Shown piece after piece: positions 23,513 through 31,386 of a stretch of 31,550 nucleotides of DNA. This DNA comes from an uncultured Collinsella sp. (GTDB taxonomy: Bacteria; Actinomycetota; Coriobacteriia; Coriobacteriales; Coriobacteriaceae): assembly GCA_902493515.1 (NCBI GenBank), contig CABUPE010000026.1:1-31550 (forward strand). Reading direction: 5' to 3'. Under the pieces are notes generated by a model, which made no database searches, was not told the DNA's origin, and worked only from the letters and a program-made list of their open reading frames with translations. Position numbers and translations under genes: made by a program. Position 1 is the first letter of the stretch. Each line of letters opens with the position of its first letter.

Positions 23513-24367
23513 TTAGTTGGCGGGCTGGAAGAAGGCTACGGCGACGGCACCGGGGCCTACGTGGGTGCCGATGGTGGCGCCGATGGTGTGAACGGGCAGT
23601 TCGCCCTCGGTGTGGCCAGCCCACAGTGCCGCGCTGTCCTCGACATACTTCTTGAGCACCGCATCCGAAAGGCCCGTATAGCCCAGCGCCAGCGGCATGG
23701 AAAAGTCGATGCCGCCCGCTTTTTCGACCTTTTGGTTCAGCAGGTTGCGGCCGTTCTTGGAACCGCGCGCCTTGCCCAGTTGCACGATCAGACCGTCCTC
23801 GACAGCCACCACGGGCTTTACGTTGAGCAGCGTGCCCACGGCGCCGGCCGCAGCAGACAGACGACCGCCGCGCACCAGGTACTCCAGCGTCTCGAGCAGG
23901 CCGATGACGACCACGCGGTCACGGACGGCCTCGACGGCCGCCGCGATCTGAGCCGCACTGCGGCCCTCGTCCACCAAGCGCAGCGCATACTCGACCAGGA
24001 TACGCTCGCCCAGAGTGACGTTATTGCTATCCACCACGAACACGTCGCCACCTGGCGCCTCGGCAAGTGCGGTACGGGCACTCTGATTGGTGCCTGATAG
24101 CTTAGCGCCCACGGTAATAATCACAGCCTCATCGCCGGCTTCACGAACCTTGGCAATCGCCTGCGAAAACGCGTACGGGTTGACCTGGCCGGTCTTGGGC
24201 AGCTCATCGCGCTCCACGAGCATCTCGTAAAAGCGCTGGTGATCGATGTCGATGCCATCCATGTATATATCGGTGCCAAAGGTGACGGACAGCGGCAAAA
24301 CGGCCAGTGCTGGGTGCTCGACCGGCGACATATCGCTTGCGGAATCGGTAATAATGCGGACGGACAT
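23513..24367 (-). CDS. DegV-family fatty-acid-binding protein
   Basis: A 284-residue DegV/FakB-type protein that binds a fatty acid in a deep pocket. The family marks are IITDSASDMSP at the N-terminus, TGQVNPYAFSQA, GAKLSGTNQSA (the carboxylate-binding Ser/Thr), FVVDSNNVTLGE, LEYLVRGGRLS and a C-terminal TIGATIGTHVGPGA. In other Gram-positives such proteins hand fatty acids to the FakA kinase, but no FakA gene is in this window. The ATG at 24367 has AAAGGA seven bases upstream; an in-frame start at 24472 lacks one. The MarR gene lies 119 bases upstream on the same strand, so the two may be co-transcribed. Confidence 0.92.
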   Translation of the reverse strand: MSVRIITDSASDMSPVEHPALAVLPLSVTFGTDIYMDGIDIDHQRFYEMLVERDELPKTGQVNPYAFSQAIAKVREAGDEAVIITVGAKLSGTNQSARTALAEAPGGDVFVVDSNNVTLGERILVEYALRLVDEGRSAAQIAAAVEAVRDRVVVIGLLETLEYLVRGGRLSAAAGAVGTLLNVKPVVAVEDGLIVQLGKARGSKNGRNLLNQKVEKAGGIDFSMPLALGYTGLSDAVLKKYVEDSAALWAGHTEGELPVHTIGATIGTHVGPGAVAVAFFQPAN

Positions 24368-24486
24368 AGCGAATCCTTTCTTGCGCAGGTCCCGCGCAGG
24401 GACTTTTGACTGCAAGGCCCCGGCACGGTATACGCGCTCAAACAGGACTATGCAGTTGTTAATTGGAAGCAAAAGCCTTGGCGGCC

Positions 24487-24936
24487 CTACAGCTCGCGCA
24501 GGGTGTTGAGAATCGTGCGCAGCGACGCATACATCTGCTCGCGCTGCTCCACACCCATAGCCTTACCGGTGGTATCGAGCACCTCGCGAATGATGCGGTC
24601 CGCTTCGCTCATGCTCTCGCCGCCCAGAGCGGTCAGGCGCACCGGAGCACGATACTTAACGGCGGCATCGCCCGAATCGTCGACCTCGACGTAGCCGCCC
24701 TCCTCCAGATGCGCGAGCGTACGCGAGACGGCGGCGCGGGTCACGCCTGCCATGCGAGCCAGGTCAGCGCCAGTCAGGCCGTCCTTGCTGCGCTCAAGAT
24801 AGTAAAGGCACATAACGTCGGAGCCCTTGAGGCCCAGCCTTGCGCCCTCGGATGTCTTAATGCGCTGGATCTCCTTGTAGAGCCCGCTGATCAGTCCGAC
24901 AAAGTCCTCGAAACGTGTCTCGTCGTTCTGCTGCAT
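24487..24936 (-). CDS. MarR-family transcriptional regulator
   Basis: A 149-residue winged helix-turn-helix protein. LKGSDVMCLYYLERSKDGLTGADLARMAGVT followed by RAAVSRTLAHLEEGGYVE is the MarR recognition helix region, and the wing is KYRAPVRLTALG. Helices at both ends form the dimer interface. It probably represses its own gene, and perhaps degV downstream. Two inverted repeats in its upstream region, GCTAA/TTAGC (24966-24987) and TGTTGACCCATCAACA (25023-25038), are operator candidates. AAAGG lies about 11 bases before the ATG at 24936. The ligand is unknown; the degV neighbour makes a lipid-related signal conceivable. Confidence 0.88.
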   Translation of the reverse strand: MQQNDETRFEDFVGLISGLYKEIQRIKTSEGARLGLKGSDVMCLYYLERSKDGLTGADLARMAGVTRAAVSRTLAHLEEGGYVEVDDSGDAAVKYRAPVRLTALGGESMSEADRIIREVLDTTGKAMGVEQREQMYASLRTILNTLREL

Positions 24937-25022
24937 GGGAGACGACCGCCTTTCGCTTGCATAATGCTAACAGGTAAACATCTTAGCCGTACCCAGCGGC
25001 CGCCAGCCCTGCACGACCTATT

Positions 25023-25038
25023 TGTTGACCCATCAACA
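25023..25038. promoter_or_regulatory. Palindrome upstream of the MarR gene
   Basis: TGTTGACCCATCAACA has perfect 6-bp arms around four bases. It lies about 90 bases upstream of the MarR start and directly beside repeat B3. Confidence 0.4.
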
Positions 25039-25040
25039 TA

Positions 25041-25079
25041 AAAACCACCACAAAGGACAGGTACCTTTGTGGTGGTTTT
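25041..25079. repeat. GGGAC-loop repeat, family B (copy B3)
   Basis: AAAACCACCACAAAGG (25041-25056) pairs with CCTTTGTGGTGGTTTT (25064-25079) around ACAGGTA. It lies 28 bases beyond the stop of the B3/B4-domain gene. Confidence 0.88.
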
Positions 25080-25107
25080 GACCGGCGAACATGATCCGCA
25101 GACGCCG

Positions 25108-25827
25108 CTACAGCTCCACACAGGGATTGTCGCGGGTCACAAGTGTCTTAACGACAACCGTCGCTCCCAGATAGCGCTCAAGCAGTTCGGCTAAGCGATC
25201 GATCGCTGCCTGGCAATCCCCCATCCGCTCGGGCTCCACGCACTCAATCGCCAGGAACGCATCGGCCGAATCATCGGACAGAGCCGTTCGAACGCCGTCG
25301 CGCCAGTTCCAGCAGCGGCACACGGCGCCCGCATCATCGATGTAGGCGAGCTCTCCAGGCAACGTCGGATCGTCCGCCTCCTCGCCAAGCGGCAGGAATG
25401 CGTCGCCGCCATCAGTAACCGCCAGGCGCAGATTACCCTCGATAGCGCGCAGGTCCTCGCCGCCAACGGGCAGCGCGTAGGTCAGCGACACCGTGTTGTA
25501 GATGTCCACCGCCGGTGTGATATGACCGACCGGCTTGCCCTTGAGCACGCGCTTGAGCAAATTCTCGATCGAGCAGCGGGCGCCCTTTTTGGTCTTGAAC
25601 AGACGGTAGGCCTCGCGCCATGCTTTGACCGGTGCGTTCTCGCTGATAGCATCGCTGGTCAGATGACGCTCCGCATCGATATTGGCGCGGTCGAGCAACG
25701 CGGCGATCGCATCCACGTCCTCCTGGGGAATCTGAGCCGCGGGCTTCATGCCCTTTACGACCACCACACCGACCGCTGCCTGCGGAAACAGCTCCCAGAA
25801 TGAATCCTCAGCAATAAAGCCCTTCAT
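25108..25827 (-). CDS. B3/B4 tRNA-binding-domain protein
   Basis: A 239-residue free-standing B3/B4 domain, the fold found in the beta subunit of phenylalanyl-tRNA synthetase. AWREAYRLFKTKKGARCSIENLLKRVLKGKP and PAVDIYNTVSLTYALPVGGEDL are the characteristic parts. Related stand-alone proteins are thought to act as tRNA-editing or amino-acid-checking factors, but the substrate here is not known. The start at 25827 has GGGAG six bases upstream. It has a promoter at 25972-26000 and a leader of about 135 bases with two hairpins. Repeat B3 follows its stop. Confidence 0.85.
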   Translation of the reverse strand: MKGFIAEDSFWELFPQAAVGVVVVKGMKPAAQIPQEDVDAIAALLDRANIDAERHLTSDAISENAPVKAWREAYRLFKTKKGARCSIENLLKRVLKGKPVGHITPAVDIYNTVSLTYALPVGGEDLRAIEGNLRLAVTDGGDAFLPLGEEADDPTLPGELAYIDDAGAVCRCWNWRDGVRTALSDDSADAFLAIECVEPERMGDCQAAIDRLAELLERYLGATVVVKTLVTRDNPCVEL

Positions 25828-25857
25828 ACGTGCTCCCTTCATCGTGCGCGCCCGAGC

Positions 25858-25957
25858 GAGGGCGCCTAAACAAAAAGCGCCCTCACGACGGCCACCTTCA
25901 AAGTCCTACGGTGCCGTCACAAGAACGCTTGCGCTGTCCCCATCCGGAGAAGGGGAC
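25858..25957 (-). promoter_or_regulatory. Hairpin-containing leader of the B3/B4-domain gene
   Basis: GAGGGCGC (25858-25865) pairs with GCGCCCTC (25877-25884). GTCCCC (25936-25941) pairs with GGGGAC (25952-25957). Both lie in the predicted 5' leader. On the minus strand the loop of the first hairpin contains five T. No known riboswitch was recognised. Confidence 0.4.
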
Positions 25958-25971
25958 GATATGTCAGGCGT

Positions 25972-26000
25972 ATTGTAACCCGAGTCATCCACGCGAGCAA
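25972..26000 (-). promoter_or_regulatory. Promoter of the B3/B4-domain gene
   Basis: On the minus strand TTGCTC (25995-26000) and TACAAT (25972-25977) are spaced by 17 bases. The -35 box overlaps the edge of repeat B4. Confidence 0.5.
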
Positions 26001-26034
26001 AACCACCACAAAGGTGCCTGTCCCCTTTGTGGTT
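25999..26034. repeat. GGGAC-loop repeat, family B (copy B4, shortened)
   Basis: AAAACCACCACAAAGG (25999-26014) faces CCTTTGTGGTT (26024-26034). The right arm lacks three bases compared with the other copies. On the minus strand the loop reads GGGGACAGGCA. It lies 20 bases after the pckA stop. Confidence 0.82.
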
Positions 26035-26054
26035 GATATGGACTCACGGCGAAG

Positions 26055-27725
26055 CTAGTGGCGAAGTCCCAGCAGCCCGCGGCCGCGATGACGGGCGTCG
26101 GCGTGTACTTGAGAGTGCGGACCGGCGGCCTTGACGGACTCGGGCAGGTGCGAGTACTTCTTCTCGAAGTTCTCCTCGAACATCACGGCCAGGTTGTGTG
26201 CAGCCTCGTCGTAACGAGCGGTGCTCTGCCAGTACCGGCGCGGCACCAGGATGCCGTCGGGCACACCGTGGCACGTGGTGGGAATGTCGACGTTAAAGAT
26301 GTCGTCGTGCACGAACTCGCTGTCCTCGATGGTACCGTCGAGGGCGCGCGCAACCAGCGAGCGCGTGTAGGCCAGCTCGATGCGATGGCCTACGCCGTAG
26401 CCGCCGCCGATCCAGCCGGTGTTGACCAGGTACACGCGCGTGCGGCCGTCGGCAATGCGCTCGCCGAGCATCTTGGCGTAAACCATGGGGTCGAGTGGCA
26501 TAAACGGCTCGCCGAACAGCGAAGAGAACGTGGGCGTGGGCTCGGTGACGCCGACCTCGGTGCCGGGAATCTTAGCCGTAAAGCCCGTCACAAAGTGGTA
26601 CATGGCGGCGTCGGCCGTCAGACGCGAGATGGGCGGCAGCACGCCAAAAGCGTCGCAAGTCAGGAACAGCACGACACTCGGAGTGGTGCCCATGCCCTTA
26701 GTCCACGCGTTAGGAATGTGCTCCACGGGATAGGCCACGCGCGTGTTGTGCGTGATCGAGATGTCATCGTAGTTTGGCTTGCGGTTCTCGTCGAGCACCA
26801 CGTTTTCGCAGATCGCGCCAAAGCGGACAGCGTTGAAGATCTCGGGCTCGTGGAAGGCGTCCAGGCCCTCGCATTTGGCGTAGCAGCCGCCCTCGATGTT
26901 GAAGATGCCCATGTCGGACCAGCCGTGCTCGTCGTCGCCGATCAGCAGGCGCGTGGGATTGGCCGAAAGCGTGGTCTTGCCGGTGCCGGACAGGCCAAAG
27001 AACACGGCGGTCTCGTGCGTGACGGGATCCATGCTGGCCGAGCAGTGCATGGGCAGCACGTCGTCCTCGACGGGCAGCAGATAGTTCATGACGCTAAAAA
27101 TCGACTTTTTAATCTCGCCGGAGTAGCCGGTGCCGGCGACCAGAATCACGCGTTCCTGGAAGTTGATGACCACGGCAGCGCTGGAGTTGAGGCCCTTGAT
27201 GGCAGGGTCGCACTGGTAACCGGGCGCTGCGAGCACGCAGAAGTCGGGCTCGCCGGTGCGCGCGATTTCGCGGGCGAGCGGGCGGGCGAGCATCTGCTTA
27301 ATAAAGAGTGCCTGGCTGGCACGCTCGCAGGCAACGAGCAGTCGACGCGTGTGGTTGCGGTCGGCGCCTGCCATGCCACGGGTGACGAACACGTCGCGCT
27401 CGTTGAGATAGTCGACGATGCCGGCCTTGATGGCCTCATAGCTCTCGACGGACAGCGGACGGTTGACCGCGCCCCAGGCAATCTTGTCGTGAACATCGGG
27501 GGTGTCAACGATAAAGCGGTCATTGGGGGAACGGCCGGTACGCTCCCCCGTCTCGATCACCAGCGCGCCGTTGGACGCCATGCGGCCTTCTTCGCGGCGG
27601 ATAGCGTGCTCGACGAGCTCCGCGGCGGGTAGATCGACCAGCAGGCGGGGCTGATTCTCGGCGGGATCTTCAACGAGCGTAATACCAAAGTTGGACAAAA
27701 CTTCTGCAGGGGTAACACCAGGCAT
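26055..27725 (-). CDS. pckA: Phosphoenolpyruvate carboxykinase (ATP)
   Basis: A 556-residue ATP-type PEP carboxykinase interconverting oxaloacetate and PEP; in anaerobes it often runs toward oxaloacetate and forms ATP. GLSGTGKTTLSANP is the Walker A loop, LIGDDEHGWSD the second kinase motif with the metal-binding Asp, and TGYSGEIKKS carries the substrate-site lysines. NTGWIGGGYGVGHRI is typical of the C-terminal domain. It ends with an Arg/His-rich tail of about 18 residues beyond the usual AAGP-like end. AGGAGG just before the ATG at 27725 fixes the start rather than 27839. A perfect 16-bp palindrome lies 75 bases upstream. Confidence 0.97.
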   Translation of the reverse strand: MPGVTPAEVLSNFGITLVEDPAENQPRLLVDLPAAELVEHAIRREEGRMASNGALVIETGERTGRSPNDRFIVDTPDVHDKIAWGAVNRPLSVESYEAIKAGIVDYLNERDVFVTRGMAGADRNHTRRLLVACERASQALFIKQMLARPLAREIARTGEPDFCVLAAPGYQCDPAIKGLNSSAAVVINFQERVILVAGTGYSGEIKKSIFSVMNYLLPVEDDVLPMHCSASMDPVTHETAVFFGLSGTGKTTLSANPTRLLIGDDEHGWSDMGIFNIEGGCYAKCEGLDAFHEPEIFNAVRFGAICENVVLDENRKPNYDDISITHNTRVAYPVEHIPNAWTKGMGTTPSVVLFLTCDAFGVLPPISRLTADAAMYHFVTGFTAKIPGTEVGVTEPTPTFSSLFGEPFMPLDPMVYAKMLGERIADGRTRVYLVNTGWIGGGYGVGHRIELAYTRSLVARALDGTIEDSEFVHDDIFNVDIPTTCHGVPDGILVPRRYWQSTARYDEAAHNLAVMFEENFEKKYSHLPESVKAAGPHSQVHADARHRGRGLLGLRH

Positions 27726-27799
27726 GGGGCCTCCTTTAAAAACGCGACACGTGGACGCGGCGCGCACTTTACTCACGTAAAGCCCGTTGTACCCGATAT

Positions 27800-27815
27800 G
27801 CAAAAACGTTTTTGC
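27800..27815. promoter_or_regulatory. Operator-like palindrome upstream of pckA
   Basis: GCAAAAACGTTTTTGC is a perfect palindrome with a central CG, the layout of LacI-family operators. It lies 75 bases before the pckA start codon. No promoter boxes could be fixed with confidence around it. Confidence 0.5.
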
Positions 27816-27865
27816 GGCAAGGGCGGCAAGCCCGCCCAACGGTCAAAAATCGCAGGCAAGCGGCC

Positions 27866-28003
27866 TAGTCATTGGGGACGCTTTTAAACGACTAGTCGTT
27901 GGGGACACTCTTGAACAGGCAACAACCAAGGAGTGTCCCCGGATGCCGGCACTTAGGGACGTTCCCAAAGTGCCGGCACATAAGGAACGTCCCCAAGTGC
28001 CGA
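27866..28003. repeat. Composite cluster of GGGAC-loop repeats, families C and D (C2/D2)
   Basis: It begins directly after the lldP stop on the minus strand. Rightmost are overlapping TGCCGGCAC hairpins (27944-27978, arms TGCCGGCACTT/AAGTGCCGGCA, and the next unit to 28002). Then GGGGACACTC pairs with GAGTGTCCCC (27901-27940). Then comes the D hairpin with TAGTCATT (27866-27873), AACGACTA and the perfect palindrome AACGACTAGTCGTT (27887-27900). C1 and D1 contain the same modules. Confidence 0.82.
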
Positions 28004-29575
28004 CTACAGCGGCAGGCCTTGGCCGAGCATGGCGATGGCGCTCATCAGGACCAGCATGCCGGCGGCGTAGGGCAGGACGGCGCCCAGAAGTTCGGCGTCC
28101 TTGCCGCGCACGTGTACGGCGGCCAGGCCGATGGCGAGTGTCTGCGGCGAGATCATCTTGCCGGCGGCGACGCCAAGCGCGTTGAGCGCAACCATCCAGT
28201 AGTCGCTCACGCCCAGCGCCGTAGCGGCCTGGCTTTGGATGGGGCCAAACAGCATGCCCGAGGACGTGCCCGAGCCGGTCACAAACGCACCAACCGCACC
28301 AATCCACGGAGCCAGAATCGGGTAGAGACCGCCGGCGACCGCAATGCAAAACGCACTGATCGACGAAATCATGCCGGCATAGCCCATCACCTTGGCGCAG
28401 CCCAGTACCGAAAGCATCGTGATCACCGTCGGCGTCATCTGCTTCACAGTCGCGGCCAGCACCTCGCCCATCATGCGCGGCGAAGCGCCCTGAATGGCAC
28501 CGCCGACAAACGCCGCCAGGAAAATCCAGACGCCTGGCGTGTTGATCCACGAAAACGTAAGCATACCGGGATTCTCACCGCAATACACCTGCACATGGCT
28601 CGCAAACGGCGCGAGCGCAGCATGTACAGCGGGCACCAGATTAGACGTGCCCAGCAGCAACACAAAGATCAGGATGAAGCACGACCAGGCCGAAAGCGCC
28701 GACTTAACGGTGAGCTTCTCCCCCGCCTCGATATTCATGTGAAAGCGTGCGTCCAGATGCCCCGACTTCTCGGCACGCATGGCAAGTGCAGCTGTCAGCG
28801 CGAGCGAAACGATGGATCCTACGACCACGGCCAGCTCGGGGCCCACAAACATGGCAACGACCAGAGCCGCGCCGACAAACGACACGCCGGAGAGCAACGC
28901 CACGCCGGCAACACCGTGCAGACGCTCGCCCACACTCGCGGCATTGCCCTGGTCATCGGCAACACGGCCCGCAACCAGCACAATAAATAGCGGCATCACC
29001 ACAAAGAACGGTGCGAGCTGCACCAGCTGAACGGTCGCTAGGTGAAGGGAATCCAAACCCACCAGGTCGGCAACGGACACCGTGGGGATGCCGATGGAGC
29101 CGTAGGGCGTGGGCACGCCGTTGGCCAGCAGGCAGATGAGCACGGCAGGCACGGCCTCAAAGCCCAGGCCCGCGAGCATGCCGGCGGGAATGGCGACAGC
29201 GGTACCGAAGCCGGCCATGCCCTCCATAAAGCCACCGAAGCACCAAGCCACGAGCAGCGCCAGCAGACGGCGGTCGCTGCTGATGGAGGTGATCATGCTG
29301 CCGATCACGTCCATGGCGCCCGTGCGAACGCACAGGTTATACGTGAATACCGCGGCGATGATCACCAGGACGATGGGCCACAGGGCCATCAAAAAGCCTT
29401 CGAGCGAGGCGGTCGCGATCTGCGCTGCCGGCAGGTGCCACCATGCGAAGGCGAGCAAGCACGAAAGGACAAACGATCCGATAGCGGCCTTCCAAGCTGG
29501 CCATTTAAAGCACAGCAGCATCACGACCAGCCAAATAATCGGCACAAGAGCCAGTAAGAATGCGGCGACGTCCAT
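28004..29575 (-). CDS. lldP: L-lactate permease (LctP family)
   Basis: A 523-residue transporter of the lactate/glycolate permease family, with about 12-14 membrane helices, importing or exporting lactate with protons. Family marks are ALWPIVLVIIAAVFTYNL, FGGFMEGMAGFGTAVAIPA, ANGVPTPYGSIGIPT and a C-terminal TGSGTSSGMLFGPIQSQAA segment. The start at 29575 has AAGGAG about 11 bases upstream. It is divergent from the flippase gene, and no lactate dehydrogenase or utilisation operon lies next to it. Glycolate transport cannot be excluded. The composite repeat cluster follows its stop. Confidence 0.92.
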   Translation of the reverse strand: MDVAAFLLALVPIIWLVVMLLCFKWPAWKAAIGSFVLSCLLAFAWWHLPAAQIATASLEGFLMALWPIVLVIIAAVFTYNLCVRTGAMDVIGSMITSISSDRRLLALLVAWCFGGFMEGMAGFGTAVAIPAGMLAGLGFEAVPAVLICLLANGVPTPYGSIGIPTVSVADLVGLDSLHLATVQLVQLAPFFVVMPLFIVLVAGRVADDQGNAASVGERLHGVAGVALLSGVSFVGAALVVAMFVGPELAVVVGSIVSLALTAALAMRAEKSGHLDARFHMNIEAGEKLTVKSALSAWSCFILIFVLLLGTSNLVPAVHAALAPFASHVQVYCGENPGMLTFSWINTPGVWIFLAAFVGGAIQGASPRMMGEVLAATVKQMTPTVITMLSVLGCAKVMGYAGMISSISAFCIAVAGGLYPILAPWIGAVGAFVTGSGTSSGMLFGPIQSQAATALGVSDYWMVALNALGVAAGKMISPQTLAIGLAAVHVRGKDAELLGAVLPYAAGMLVLMSAIAMLGQGLPL

Positions 29576-29679
29576 AGGTAGAAGCTCCTTGGTACCGCGT
29601 GGGCGGCATCGGGGGTGTCACAAAACTTCAACAGGATACCGCACGTTTACCGACAAATTACAGCCGCCCGCCGAAATTA

Positions 29680-29696
29680 TTGAACAATCCGTTCAA
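29680..29696. promoter_or_regulatory. Inverted repeat in the lldP/flippase divergent region
   Basis: TTGAAC and GTTCAA face each other across five bases, about 105 bases from the lldP start and 60 bases from the flippase start. This may be an operator for either gene. Confidence 0.35.
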
Positions 29697-29755
29697 AAAC
29701 ACGAACGAACACCGTCGCGTCTATACTAAAGCGCAGCAATAGAAAGGACTCCGCT

Positions 29756-31273
29756 TTGAGCATCACGCCCCTCGATAGCATTCGCCGCGCCATCGCCCGC
29801 CGCAACGGCGTCTCCAACCCCGCTGCATCGAGAGACGGCGCCGCGAAGGCCCAGGGCGGCCGCATCGAGAACGGCCTCTTCCCTGCCTCGCACACTGCCG
29901 AGGAACTCGCACGCATCCAAGAGCTAAGTCAGCGCAACGCCGGCGGGCCCGATAGCAGCCAAGCCACACGTCGCCGGCGCGAACGCGATCGCAAGCCCGG
30001 CCCCGTCCGCCGCATGGTCAACGCTTGGTGGAACCGTCTGCTCGGTGCCGTCTACGGCGGCGGCTTCTCCATGCAGGAAGCGGAATACGAGGAGCACGCC
30101 ACCCGCCGCGATTACCTTTGGAACACCCTGGGCACCGCCGTATGGGGCATGGCGTTTCCGCTGCTCACCATTGTGTCGACGCAGCTCGTGGGCGCCGAGG
30201 AGGCCGGCAAGTTCTCCATCGCCTTTGTTACCGGCACGCTCATCATGATCGCGTGCAACTACGGCGTGCGCAACTTTCAGGTCTCGGACATCGACGAAAA
30301 AACCTCCTTCGCCTCCTACCAGCTCAACCGTTGGCTTTGCGGAGCGCTCGCACTAGGCTGCGGCCTCACGTACAGCAGCGCACGCGGCTACGATGCGCAG
30401 ATGGCCACGATCGGCCTGGGCGTCTACCTCTATAAGGTGATCGACGGCATCGCCGACGTGTACGAGGGCCGCCTGCAGCAGGCCGACAAGCTCTATTTGG
30501 CCGGCATGAGCCAAACGCTGCGTTCCGCCGGCGTCATCGCGGTCTTTAGCGTGGCACTGTTCCTCACGCGCAGCATGCCCATCGCGGCCATGGCCATGGG
30601 CATCGCCGCGATTGCCTCGCTCGTGCTGGTCACCGCCCCGCTCGCCCTGCTCGAGACCGAAAAATCACGCCGCATGAGCCTGCGCGAGGCTGGCCACCTG
30701 TTTATCCAGTGCGCCCCGCTCTTTGGCGCACTGTTCCTGTTTAACCTTATCGAGAGCATGCCCAAGTTCGTGATGGAAGGCGCGCTGGCCTACAAGTATC
30801 AGCTGTACTTTAATGCCCTGTTCTTTCCGGCGCAGGGAATTCTGTTGAGCATTGGATTTGTCTATAAACCGCAGCTCCTGCGCTTGTCGAGCATTTGGGC
30901 TAATCCTCGCAAGCGTCGTCGCTTTGACCTGATTATTGTTGCCGTTATGGCGCTGATCGTGGTCATCACCGGCGTGTGCGCCGCATTTATGGCAGGTCCC
31001 GGTATTCCCCTCATGAGCTTTATGTACGGTCTCAGCTTTGAACGCTACCGTACGCTGGCGCTGCTGATGGTCGTCGCCGGCGGCGTCACCGCGGCCATCG
31101 ACTTTATCTACGCCATCATCACGGTGCTGCGCCACGCTGGAGACGTCACCAAGATCTACCTGATCTGCTTTGCCGTGAGCGTGGTGCTCCCGGTGATTCT
31201 AATCAATCTGCTCGGCCTAATGGGCGCCGTCGTGAGCTACCTAGCCATCATGGCCCTACTGCTGTACTGTTGA
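29756..31273 (+). CDS. Polysaccharide flippase-like membrane protein
   Basis: A 505-residue MATE-like (Wzx/oligosaccharide flippase) membrane protein. Residues 1-110 are a hydrophilic, Arg- and Ala-rich cytoplasmic extension, unusually long for the family. Twelve or so helices begin at LWNTLGTAVWGMAFPLLTIV and are followed by the typical AGKFSIAFVTGTL and GVRNFQVSDIDEKTS segments. The likely role is flipping lipid-linked glycan across the membrane, which fits the WecA/TagO gene 8 kb away. The start is TTG at 29756 with AAAGGA upstream. TATACT (29722-29727) may be the -10 box. No neighbouring glycosyltransferases are in the window, so the substrate is open. Confidence 0.82.
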   Translation: MSITPLDSIRRAIARRNGVSNPAASRDGAAKAQGGRIENGLFPASHTAEELARIQELSQRNAGGPDSSQATRRRRERDRKPGPVRRMVNAWWNRLLGAVYGGGFSMQEAEYEEHATRRDYLWNTLGTAVWGMAFPLLTIVSTQLVGAEEAGKFSIAFVTGTLIMIACNYGVRNFQVSDIDEKTSFASYQLNRWLCGALALGCGLTYSSARGYDAQMATIGLGVYLYKVIDGIADVYEGRLQQADKLYLAGMSQTLRSAGVIAVFSVALFLTRSMPIAAMAMGIAAIASLVLVTAPLALLETEKSRRMSLREAGHLFIQCAPLFGALFLFNLIESMPKFVMEGALAYKYQLYFNALFFPAQGILLSIGFVYKPQLLRLSSIWANPRKRRRFDLIIVAVMALIVVITGVCAAFMAGPGIPLMSFMYGLSFERYRTLALLMVVAGGVTAAIDFIYAIITVLRHAGDVTKIYLICFAVSVVLPVILINLLGLMGAVVSYLAIMALLLYC

Positions 31274-31386
31274 TTATCGAGTACGCCCACATCCGCCAAC
31301 GCATAGAGAGGGACCGGAATCCGTACGGCGCCTAATTCGAATCAATTTGAAGAAAAGAAACGTCGCTGTTTTGGCACCGACAGCGA

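Noticed and set aside
23054..26034. Possible CRISPR-like repeat series (CCACCACAAAGG)
   Set aside because: Copies are hundreds to thousands of bases apart with genes between them and are hairpins in both orientations; no cas genes.
27726..27839. Upstream extension of pckA to 27839
   Set aside because: The extension has no homology-like content and passes the operator-like palindrome, while AGGAGG directly precedes the ATG at 27725.
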